DNA from: an uncultured Anaerolineae bacterium
GTDB lineage: Bacteria; Chloroflexota; Anaerolineae; Anaerolineales; Villigracilaceae
Direction of reading: 5' to 3'
Assembly (NCBI GenBank): GCA_903882765.1
Contig: CAIRYE010000233.1
Span: 1 to 5,122, forward strand
DNA length: 5,122 nt
This document shows, piece by piece, positions 1 to 5,122 of the stretch. Both the position numbers and the translations under genes were made by a program. How positions within the stretch are numbered: the stretch's first letter is position 1; each line of letters opens with the position of its first letter. The notes below the pieces were generated by a model, which was not told the DNA's origin, did no database searches, and saw nothing but the letters and a program-made list of their open reading frames with translations.

Positions 1-854
1 ACCCTTTTCATGAATTGTTGACCATGTTTTCCCTAGATCTATTGGTTTGGCCAAACGCTGAACTATTTTTAGGGAAAATGATCACCGCGTCTACCATTCC
101 TTGGTATTACTTGCCTTTGTACTTTTTGGTGACGACTCCTTTGCTGTACACGATGTTTTTTGTATTTGGTTCAATTAGCTTGGCTTGGCAATCTGCAAAA
201 CAATTCCGTGTGGAAAACAAGTTCAATATTAACAAGGCAATGATCTTGACCAGCTTACTGTTGCCGGTGGTCGCGTTATTGATCGGCCAACCGGTGGTCT
301 ATAATGGCTGGCGACATATTTTCTTTCTCTATCCGGCTTTCGTTATGATCATGGTTTCTGGGTTTTCGTCGATGGTCGAGAAGGTCGGTGAGATAAAGGG
401 GCGGAGTGGTTTCTTATCGGGATTGGTTTTCGCACTGGTCGCGTTTCAATTCTTTAGTGTTGGCAATTTTATGGTGAAGAGCCATCCTTATCAATTTACG
501 TATTACAATTTTCTGGCTGGTCCAACATTGAACGTCGCTAGGAACAATTTCTTGATGGACTATTGGGGCCTTTCGTACCGGCAAGCACTTGAAAACATCC
601 TCGCGGAGAATACATCAGAACACATTACGGTCACCGCAAAAAATCCGTACTACTTATCGGAAAATCTCAAGATACTTACGGCCGAACAAAGGCAGCGATT
701 GACGGTGGTGGAGTACGGGCAAGCGGCGGATCAATTTATTACGAACTACGAAGATAGTTTAGAGATCCAACTTAGCGGCTGGAAACTAACATCCGCGATT
801 TTGGTGGATGGCGCGATCATCAGTGGAACTTACTCACCGCTAATAGTTCCGTGA
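1..854 (+). CDS. GT39/ArnT-like membrane glycosyltransferase, C-terminal part (5' end cut by window edge)
   Basis: The reading frame is open from the left edge to TGA at 852-854. A TTG at 15 and ATG at 24 are in frame, but codons before them (3-14: P-F-H-E) are open too, so the true start lies outside the window. About four hydrophobic segments are visible: after the IPWYYLPLYF stretch, around MILTSLLLPVVALLIG, at WRHIFFLYPAFVMIMV, and at LVFALVAFQFFSVG. A soluble tail of roughly 120 residues follows, containing HPYQFTYYN and DYWGLSYRQAL. The combination of PWYYLP, YNGWRHIFFLYP and HPYQ..YYN..AG resembles the C-terminal half of GT39-type transferases, which in general move sugars from polyprenyl-phosphate carriers in the outer leaflet. 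The catalytic acidic residues sit in the missing N-terminal half, so activity and substrate cannot be judged. No related sugar gene is visible in the window to narrow the acceptor. Confidence 0.7.
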   Translation, partial: PFHELLTMFSLDLLVWPNAELFLGKMITASTIPWYYLPLYFLVTTPLLYTMFFVFGSISLAWQSAKQFRVENKFNINKAMILTSLLLPVVALLIGQPVVYNGWRHIFFLYPAFVMIMVSGFSSMVEKVGEIKGRSGFLSGLVFALVAFQFFSVGNFMVKSHPYQFTYYNFLAGPTLNVARNNFLMDYWGLSYRQALENILAENTSEHITVTAKNPYYLSENLKILTAEQRQRLTVVEYGQAADQFITNYEDSLEIQLSGWKLTSAILVDGAIISGTYSPLIVP

Positions 855-891
855 GCTAGAAATTTGAAAATGGTCAATTTTAGTTAGTATC

Positions 892-901
892 TGTTCGAAC
901 A
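892..901. repeat. 10-base perfect palindrome upstream of glnA, possible operator
   Basis: TGTTCGAACA is its own reverse complement. It lies about 55 bases upstream of the expected glnA transcription start, a distance where an activator could bind. The symmetry does not extend outward without mismatches. One such palindrome in a gap of this size could occur by chance (about one in ten), so its role as an operator is only a suggestion. The core GTTCGAAC resembles half-sites bound by some LexA-type repressors, but a complete known consensus is not present. Confidence 0.2.
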
Positions 902-936
902 AAACGCGCAATTCTTTTCTGTTTTTGGGCAGCTAT

Positions 937-945
937 TGATATAAT
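937..945 (+). promoter_or_regulatory. Extended -10 promoter of glnA (TGATATAAT)
   Basis: TATAAT at 940-945 is a perfect sigma70-type -10 box, preceded by TG one base upstream (937-938), the extended -10 form. The region where a -35 box should lie (about 916-923, T-rich) shows no good TTGACA match, which extended -10 promoters tolerate. Transcription should begin near 952, leaving a leader of about 28 bases, just enough for the ribosome binding site. No hairpin or riboswitch would fit in so short a leader, so control is more likely at initiation or on the protein. Confidence 0.6.
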
Positions 946-966
946 CTAAAACTTATTTATAGTATT

Positions 967-972
967 AAGGAG
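967..972 (+). promoter_or_regulatory. Ribosome binding site of glnA (AAGGAG)
   Basis: AAGGAG is a near-perfect Shine-Dalgarno sequence, seven bases before the ATG at 980. It fixes that ATG as the start in preference to the in-frame ATGs at codons 11, 15 and 17. Confidence 0.85.
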
Positions 973-979
973 ATCAGGA

Positions 980-2392
980 ATGGCAAAAAGCGCAAAAGAT
1001 GTAATTGAAATGGCAAAAGGGATGAAGATGGTGGATATCCGTTTCACGGATCTTCCCGGAATGTGGCAGCACTTTACCATCCCCGTTTCGAGGCTCACCC
1101 AAGATTTTTTTGTGGAAGGTATTCCGTTTGATGGTTCCTCCATTCGCGGCTTCGTCGAAATTCATGAATCAGACATGTTGTTGATGCCGGATCCTGAAAC
1201 CGCTTTTATTGACCCCGTCGCGAATATCCCAACCTTGGTGATCACCTGCGATGTTCTTGACCCGATCACCATGCAGCACTACAGCCGTGATCCTCGCTAT
1301 GTTGCCAAAAAAGCTGAAGCTTATTTAAAACAAACCGGCATTGCTGATACTGTATTTGTTGGCCCTGAAGCTGAATTTTTCATTTTTGACAATGTGCGTT
1401 ATGGCAGCGGCACGCAGGAATCTTTTTACCACATCGATAGTGATGAGGGTTGGTGGAATAGCGGTAAAGCGGATGCTCAAAACTTCGGTGGTCAGATCCA
1501 GCCAAAGCGCGGTTATTTTCCCGTTCCACCTACCGATACCCTACAGGATGTTCGCAGCCAGATCATGCTTACCTTGATCGAAGCTGGCGTTCAGATGGAG
1601 ATCCATCATCATGAAGTAGCAACCGCTGGCCAAACAGAACTTGGTATGCGCTTTGATACAATGACGAAAATGGCGGACAACACCTTGTTGTACAAATACA
1701 TCGCCAAAAATGTAGCTCGACGCAATGGTAAGACCGTTACCTTTATGCCTAAGCCCCTTTTTGGCGATAATGGTTCTGGTATGCATGTTCACTTTTCTTT
1801 GTGGAAGGGTGATAAGAACATCTTCTTTGACGCTTCTGGTTATGCTGGCTTGTCTGATACCGCTAAGTACTTCATCGGCGGCATCCTCAAACACGCGCCG
1901 GCGTTATTAGCTTTAACTTCCCCAACAACCAATTCCTTCCGACGCCTTGTTCCAGGCTTTGAAGCACCCGTAAATTTAGCGTATTCACAACGTAACCGTT
2001 CAGCTATCTGCCGTATTCCGGTGACGAAAAACGCTAAAGCAAAACGTGTTGAATTCCGTGCTCCCGATGCCTCCAGCAACCCTTATCTTTGTTACGCGGC
2101 AATTTTGATGGCTGGTTTGGATGGTATCCAAAACCGGATCGATCCGGGCGAACCACAGGATAAGGATCTTTACGAATTGCCCGCCGACGAAGCTCGCCAC
2201 ATCAAACAAGTGCCAGGTTCTCTCGATGCTGTCTTATTCGCGTTGGAACAAGATAATGAATTCCTCTTGAAGGGTGATGTGTTCACCTCTGATCTGCTTG
2301 AGGCTTACATTTCGTACAAACGAAAAACCGAAGTGGATCCGGTGAGATTACGGCCAACTCCGTACGAATTTATGCTTTACTACGATTGCTAG
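980..2392 (+). CDS. glnA: Glutamine synthetase, type I-beta
   Basis: This enzyme makes glutamine from glutamate, ammonia and ATP in the cytoplasm, the entry point of ammonia assimilation; the family forms dodecamers. The 470 residues match the usual length of type I enzymes (E. coli 469). The N-terminal beta-grasp carries FDGSSIRGF at 50-58, with the Asp51 that helps form the ammonium site. The catalytic domain has GPEAEFF (Glu130, Glu132), HHEVATAGQTE (Glu212, Glu220) and NGSGMHVH (His269, His271). It continues with NSFRRLVPGFEAP (Arg321, Glu328), Arg340, Arg345 and VEFR (Glu358, Arg360), so all expected metal, ATP and glutamate ligands appear present. The beta-type insertion precedes RGYFPVPP. 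Tyr398 in KDLYELP matches the tyrosine that GlnE adenylylates in enteric bacteria. The gene has its own promoter and terminator and seems monocistronic. The start is set by the AAGGAG site. Confidence 0.97.
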   Translation: MAKSAKDVIEMAKGMKMVDIRFTDLPGMWQHFTIPVSRLTQDFFVEGIPFDGSSIRGFVEIHESDMLLMPDPETAFIDPVANIPTLVITCDVLDPITMQHYSRDPRYVAKKAEAYLKQTGIADTVFVGPEAEFFIFDNVRYGSGTQESFYHIDSDEGWWNSGKADAQNFGGQIQPKRGYFPVPPTDTLQDVRSQIMLTLIEAGVQMEIHHHEVATAGQTELGMRFDTMTKMADNTLLYKYIAKNVARRNGKTVTFMPKPLFGDNGSGMHVHFSLWKGDKNIFFDASGYAGLSDTAKYFIGGILKHAPALLALTSPTTNSFRRLVPGFEAPVNLAYSQRNRSAICRIPVTKNAKAKRVEFRAPDASSNPYLCYAAILMAGLDGIQNRIDPGEPQDKDLYELPADEARHIKQVPGSLDAVLFALEQDNEFLLKGDVFTSDLLEAYISYKRKTEVDPVRLRPTPYEFMLYYDC

Positions 2393-2419
2393 TCTGAAAA
2401 AAATCGATCCAGTTTAAAC

Positions 2420-2470
2420 AAAAAGCGACAACCTTTCTGTGAATTCCACATCAAGGTTGCCGCTTTTTTT
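2420..2470. terminator. Bidirectional intrinsic terminator between glnA and the EamA exporter gene
   Basis: The arms at 2420-2435 (AAAAAGCGACAACCTT) and 2453-2468 (AAGGTTGCCGCTTTTT) pair over 16 positions with a single A-C mismatch. Inside the loop TGTG (2438-2441) pairs with CACA (2447-2450), stacking a second short helix beyond a 2x2 internal loop. On the plus strand the stem ends in a run of eight T (2463 is C; T from 2464 to 2470 continues the arm). On the minus strand the complement of the A-run gives five T, a G and three more T. It starts 27 bases after the glnA stop and ends 13 bases before the exporter stop, so one structure can end both converging transcripts. Confidence 0.9.
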
Positions 2471-2483
2471 GTTGGTACAAAAA

Positions 2484-3386
2484 TTACTTTTTCTTCTGCC
2501 AGTTGATCAATATGATCGAGGAAATGATGATCGCCGCGCTGATCAAAATGCGGCTGGTCAGGCTTTCGCCGGCCATTAGGTTGCCCAAAATGATCGCTAC
2601 GATGGGGTTTACGTAGGGGTATGTGGAAATGAGGGATACGGAAGCGTGTTTGAGTAAGTAAGCGTAGGAGGTGAAACCAACCAAGGATCCAACCGTTACA
2701 AGATAGGTAAAACCCCACCAAGACGAAGCGCTGACGTTGGCGAAATGAAAACCGTTGTACTCCCCGAAAAGAAAACTCATCACGAACAAGCCGAACGAGC
2801 CTATTAGCATTTGCATGCCGGTGTACATCAACAGTGAATCTGGTTTTGGGGCTTGCCGGCTATACACCGAACCAAGCGACCACAAGAAGGAGGCGAGCAA
2901 TGCTAGAAGACTATAACCGACTGAAAAATGGGTTATATCCTTTGCAGTATCCCACGGGTTGAGCAGGTAAAAAACCCCGCCAAACCCGATCACCAATCCC
3001 ACTATTTGGACGAGCGTTGGTTTATGTGAGCGGTAAAAAACGAAGTCGACCAGGATCATAAAGATCGGCATCGAAGCGACGATAAGGGCGGCTACTCCGC
3101 TAGGAATTTTGGTTTCAGAAAGGGAAATAAAGCCATTTCCACCTACTAGTAAAAGCGTACCTACGATCGCCGCAGAGCGCCATTGCTTCATTGTTGGCAT
3201 GGCGTCGCGGGCTAAGACTCGCCAGACAAACAAAAAAGCACCAGACAGCGTAAACCTTAGAGCTGCGTGAAGGAAGGGAGGTATTGTTTCAACCGCGTAT
3301 TTGATCCCTAAATAGGTTGAACCCCAAATAATATAAACAGCCAAGAGAGCGGCAAGTACTTTGTAGTTCTTTTTGATTTCATCCAT
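2484..3386 (-). CDS. EamA-family (drug/metabolite transporter superfamily) exporter, YedA-like
   Basis: This is an inner-membrane transporter of 300 residues with about ten hydrophobic segments, built as two EamA repeats of five, the usual size and layout for the family. Landmarks match my memory of E. coli YedA along the whole length: YIIWGSTYL near residue 18, an RF..SG stretch, GGNGFISLSE, PSGVAALIVASMPIF, WSLGSVYSRQ, then SLISTYPYVNPIVAIILG and GE.L near the end. Members export small metabolites, amino acids or toxic compounds; the substrate cannot be read from sequence. The C terminus is short and basic (NWQKKK). The frame extends upstream to a TTG at 3455, but the extra 23 residues lack a ribosome binding site and look unlike an EamA N terminus, so I chose the ATG at 3386 (MDEIKKNYK). 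No Shine-Dalgarno is seen there either. The gene stands alone, divergent from the 3482 gene. Confidence 0.9.
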   Translation of the reverse strand: MDEIKKNYKVLAALLAVYIIWGSTYLGIKYAVETIPPFLHAALRFTLSGAFLFVWRVLARDAMPTMKQWRSAAIVGTLLLVGGNGFISLSETKIPSGVAALIVASMPIFMILVDFVFYRSHKPTLVQIVGLVIGFGGVFYLLNPWDTAKDITHFSVGYSLLALLASFLWSLGSVYSRQAPKPDSLLMYTGMQMLIGSFGLFVMSFLFGEYNGFHFANVSASSWWGFTYLVTVGSLVGFTSYAYLLKHASVSLISTYPYVNPIVAIILGNLMAGESLTSRILISAAIIISSIILINWQKKK

Positions 3387-3398
3387 AAGTGATGGGGA

Positions 3399-3404
3399 AT
3401 TATA
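3399..3404 (-). promoter_or_regulatory. Possible -10 box of the EamA exporter gene
   Basis: The minus strand reads TATAAT here, 12 bases before the exporter ATG at 3386. With normal spacing the RNA would begin only about 5-7 bases before the ATG, making a nearly leaderless message. This agrees with the lack of a Shine-Dalgarno sequence. There is no clear -35 box at 16-18 bases and no extended TG. AT-rich sequence makes chance matches likely, so this is tentative. Confidence 0.35.
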
Positions 3405-3418
3405 CGTTAATAATCTTA

Positions 3419-3449
3419 TTGAAACCGCTTTTTTTAGGGCTGGTACAAT
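3419..3449 (+). promoter_or_regulatory. Putative promoter of the 3482 gene (TTGAAA, 19 bases, extended -10 TGGTACAAT)
   Basis: TTGAAA at 3419-3424 matches five of six positions of the -35 consensus. TACAAT at 3444-3449 is a good -10 box, with TG at 3441-3442 forming an extended -10. The 19-base spacer is longer than ideal, which the extended -10 may offset. The predicted RNA start near 3456 leaves a leader of about 26 bases holding the ribosome binding site. The element lies just upstream of, and partly in the same stretch as, the opposite-facing exporter promoter. Confidence 0.5.
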
Positions 3450-3467
3450 TATCAAAAATACTCTGGT

Positions 3468-3473
3468 AGAGGT
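3468..3473 (+). promoter_or_regulatory. Ribosome binding site of the 3482 gene (AGAGGT)
   Basis: AGAGGT is a fair Shine-Dalgarno match, eight bases before the ATG at 3482, and supports that start. A later ATG at codon 16 has no comparable site. Confidence 0.6.
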
Positions 3474-3481
3474 TAGGTAAA

Positions 3482-3970
3482 ATGTTAAAAATTTTCAATA
3501 AATTAACCACCGATGAAGACAAGCTTATGCCCGAAGAAGAACTGGCAAATTTAAAGTCATTCGTTTTGGATGAACAAAATAACTTGCTCTATAACCGGCT
3601 GATCAGCTCGTTGGATGTTCTTCAGAGCCGATCGCAAATGTTGCTGAGTTTGGTCACGATTTCGTTGACGATCACTGGTTTTTCTGGACCGCAAATTGCC
3701 CGCTCAAGTGGTTTGGCGCGGGATGCCATCATTGTCGGCTTGATCTTTGTATTGATGTCCGCGTTTATTTTGCTTTTTGGGCCATTGCGTTTATCGTGGG
3801 TGACTCGCATCAACTATGAAGACTCGGATCAGGTATTGCTTCGTTTGATCAGAGCGCGAAACAAGCGCACGGCACGTTTTCATGCGGCAGGGATCGTTTT
3901 GGTCATTGGGTTGATCAGTTATACAACTAGCGTGATCGCCTTTTTGATGACCGGATTAGCGACCAAATAA
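3482..3970 (+). CDS. Uncharacterised small membrane protein, about three transmembrane segments
   Basis: I do not recognise a named family for this 162-residue protein. The first 50 residues are soluble and charged; the opening part is acidic (DEDK, PEEE) and probably helical. Three hydrophobic segments follow: roughly 53-73 (MLLSLVTISLTITGF, then GPQIA), 81-102 (DAIIVGLIFVLMSAFILLFG) and 134-159 (AAGIVLVIGLISYTTSVIAF). Between the second and third lies a polar stretch of about 30 residues, strongly basic at its end (RLIRARNKRTARFH). There is no signal peptide, catalytic motif or nucleotide-binding motif. By the positive-inside rule the basic linker probably faces the cytoplasm. A plausible promoter and ribosome binding site, the clean membrane pattern and sensible codon use argue for a real gene. 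It is divergent from the exporter and convergent with the diguanylate cyclase, so no operon partner suggests a role. Confidence 0.8.
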   Translation: MLKIFNKLTTDEDKLMPEEELANLKSFVLDEQNNLLYNRLISSLDVLQSRSQMLLSLVTISLTITGFSGPQIARSSGLARDAIIVGLIFVLMSAFILLFGPLRLSWVTRINYEDSDQVLLRLIRARNKRTARFHAAGIVLVIGLISYTTSVIAFLMTGLATK

Positions 3971-3999
3971 TTCGAAAACCCACAAGGAACAGGTTGTAA

Positions 4000-5122
4000 T
4001 TATCCCCCAAATAGTTGGTACGATTCGTTCCCGGATTTTGGTTTCAAATTGAATTCGCTCATAACAACCTGGTTTTTTCCGTTTGATTTGGCGGAGTAAA
4101 GGGCAACATCCGCTCGGCGCATGATGCCTTCGATGTCATTATCACTTTGGTGAACTTCGGTGATTCCGATGCTGGTTGTAACAGAAACGAGTTTCTTATC
4201 GACCTTCAATGATACATTTTCACAAATGATTCGTGTTCGTTCCCCAATAGAAAACGCATCTTTCACGTCTAGCCCCGGACATAGAACCGCAAACTCTTCA
4301 CCGCCAACGCGGCTTACTACATCCATCGTGCGAGCATTTTCGAGCAATGCCTTGGATATTTTTCGCAGAACCTCATCCCCAGCGGCATGCCCATACTTGT
4401 CATTGATTTTTTTAAAATCATCGATATCTAAAATAAGGATACAAAAAGGTTCGCGGAGGCGCATGAATCTTTGGTACTCCTTATTGAGTAATTCAAAAAA
4501 ATGGCGGCGATTGATCAAGCCGGTTAGGCCATCGTGTTTGGCGAGCTGGTCCATTTCATTGAGTTCGGATTCCTTTTGTTGAAAAAAAGAAAAAAGTTCG
4601 GCGCGATACGATATCGTTTGTTTCGCAATCTGGAATCCTAGAACGTGAGTGATCAACAGTAATAGAACGAGAAAATTGATCGATTGAACCGACATAGGGT
4701 CTTTAACGAAAATGAGAATTTGGAGGTACGCTATTGATAATAATATTGCGGGAACCATCCGACTGCGAAGCGGTATTTGAAAAATGGTATAAAAACAAAA
4801 AATAATAAGGACGTAGATCGTCTGGTTTTGTATATCGGACGTGGGACGACAGTAATCGATCAATAAGAGGAGGAAAGACAGATTTAGAAACCAAAACAAT
4901 ACTCTGATCTCAAGTCCACTTGGTCTTAGCGATTCTCGATTTCTCTTAATGGAACGAATTAGTAACAAGGAATAGATGAGAAATATACCTCTACATCCTA
5001 AAAGAAGAAAAAAGATTTGGCTTGTTTGGAAAAAAAGAAAATCAATATAGGCTAACAGAACCGCGAAGAAAGCTCCGAGAGCGATTGAGTTAATTGAGGT
5101 TGTTATATCCCCATGAAAAAAG
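4000..5122 (-). CDS. Membrane-bound diguanylate cyclase (GGDEF domain) with six-segment N-terminal sensor, 5' end cut by window edge
   Basis: The GGDEF domain makes the second messenger c-di-GMP from two GTP. The minus-strand frame is open from the right edge to TAA at 4000-4002 (373 residues visible); a TTG at 4968 is in frame but 51 open codons precede it, so the start lies outside. Six hydrophobic segments are visible, near residues 9-31, 35-55, 74-91, 102-118, 123-139 and 147-166. A short coiled-coil-like linker follows (FFQQKESELNEMDQLAKHD), then the GGDEF domain at about 192-356. It holds DGLTGLINRR, LDIDDFKKINDKYGH (metal-binding Asp232, substrate Asn240), AAGDEVL, and the active-site GGEEF (bases 4291-4305). 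RTMD, five residues before GGEEF (bases 4321-4332), is a complete RxxD inhibitory site, so product feedback is expected. No EAL domain follows. The six helices probably sense a membrane or external cue; ligand unknown. Confidence 0.93.
   Translation of the reverse strand, partial: FFHGDITTSINSIALGAFFAVLLAYIDFLFFQTSQIFFLLLGCRGIFLIYSLLLIRSIKRNRESLRPSGLEIRVLFWFLNLSFLLLLIDYCRPTSDIQNQTIYVLIIFCFYTIFQIPLRSRMVPAILLSIAYLQILIFVKDPMSVQSINFLVLLLLITHVLGFQIAKQTISYRAELFSFFQQKESELNEMDQLAKHDGLTGLINRRHFFELLNKEYQRFMRLREPFCILILDIDDFKKINDKYGHAAGDEVLRKISKALLENARTMDVVSRVGGEEFAVLCPGLDVKDAFSIGERTRIICENVSLKVDKKLVSVTTSIGITEVHQSDNDIEGIMRRADVALYSAKSNGKNQVVMSEFNLKPKSGNESYQLFGG

Noticed and set aside
860..881. Possible hairpin with T-run after the glycosyltransferase gene
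   Set aside because: The arms pair only as TTGA/TCAA with bulged A/T pairs beyond; the stem has too little GC to act as an intrinsic terminator.
887..900. NtcA-type site (GTA-N8-TAC) upstream of glnA
   Set aside because: The right half reads AAC rather than TAC and the distance to the -10 box is too large for a standard NtcA-activated promoter.
855..979. Riboswitch or small RNA in the glnA upstream gap
   Set aside because: Only about 28 bases lie between the predicted RNA start and the ATG, and no stable stem is visible in the gap.
1541..1894. 117-codon open frame on the minus strand inside glnA (also 2000-2209 and 1840-2079 minus, 1341-1577 plus)
   Set aside because: These lie antisense or out of frame within a strongly conserved glutamine synthetase gene, lack ribosome binding sites and encode no recognisable protein; they are shadows.
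2389..2721. 110-codon minus-strand open frame overlapping the exporter 3' end
   Set aside because: It is out of frame with the well-supported EamA gene and runs through the terminator hairpin; its product is rich in His, Arg and Pro with no family resemblance.
3482..3970. Membrane effector of a CBASS- or Pycsar-type defence system
   Set aside because: No cyclic-oligonucleotide synthase of those families, ubiquitin-like or toxin gene is adjacent, and the neighbouring GGDEF protein is an ordinary membrane diguanylate cyclase in convergent orientation.
4160..4582. 140-codon plus-strand open frame opposite the GGDEF domain
   Set aside because: It is the antisense of conserved GGDEF motifs, serine- and arginine-rich, with no credible start signal.

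Overview
The window looks like ordinary bacterial chromosome of moderate GC (by eye, mid-40s percent). It carries five protein-coding genes, two of them cut by the window edges. There are no RNA genes, insertion sequences, phage genes, CRISPR arrays or long repeats that I can see. The host is a bacterium: there is a class I-beta glutamine synthetase, good Shine-Dalgarno sites before two genes, and sigma70-type -10 boxes. The GT39-like membrane glycosyltransferase and the glutamine synthetase remind me of Chloroflexota (Anaerolineae) proteins. That is an impression from memory, not a search result, and should be held loosely.

Layout, left to right. Bases 1-854 (+) hold the C-terminal part of a polytopic membrane glycosyltransferase of the GT39/ArnT-like kind; its start lies off the left edge. 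A 125-base gap follows, with a 10-base perfect palindrome, an extended -10 promoter and a strong ribosome binding site. These lead into glnA (980-2392, +), an apparently complete and catalytically intact type I-beta glutamine synthetase with a tyrosine at the usual adenylylation position. A strong two-way hairpin terminator (2420-2470) separates glnA from the convergent EamA/YedA-like exporter gene (2484-3386, -). The exporter diverges across 95 bases from a small gene for an unrecognised protein of about three membrane segments (3482-3970, +). That gene converges, across 29 bases with no visible terminator, on a membrane diguanylate cyclase (4000 to beyond the right edge, -).

Functionally these are five separate transcription units rather than one pathway: cell-surface or lipid-linked sugar transfer, ammonia assimilation, small-molecule export, an unknown membrane protein, and c-di-GMP signalling. 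I found no convincing new multi-gene system. The observations most worth checking are the uncharacterised three-segment membrane protein, the six-segment sensor of the diguanylate cyclase (a start at 4968 would lose about two of its segments), the exporter start that may be leaderless, and the symmetrical terminator.
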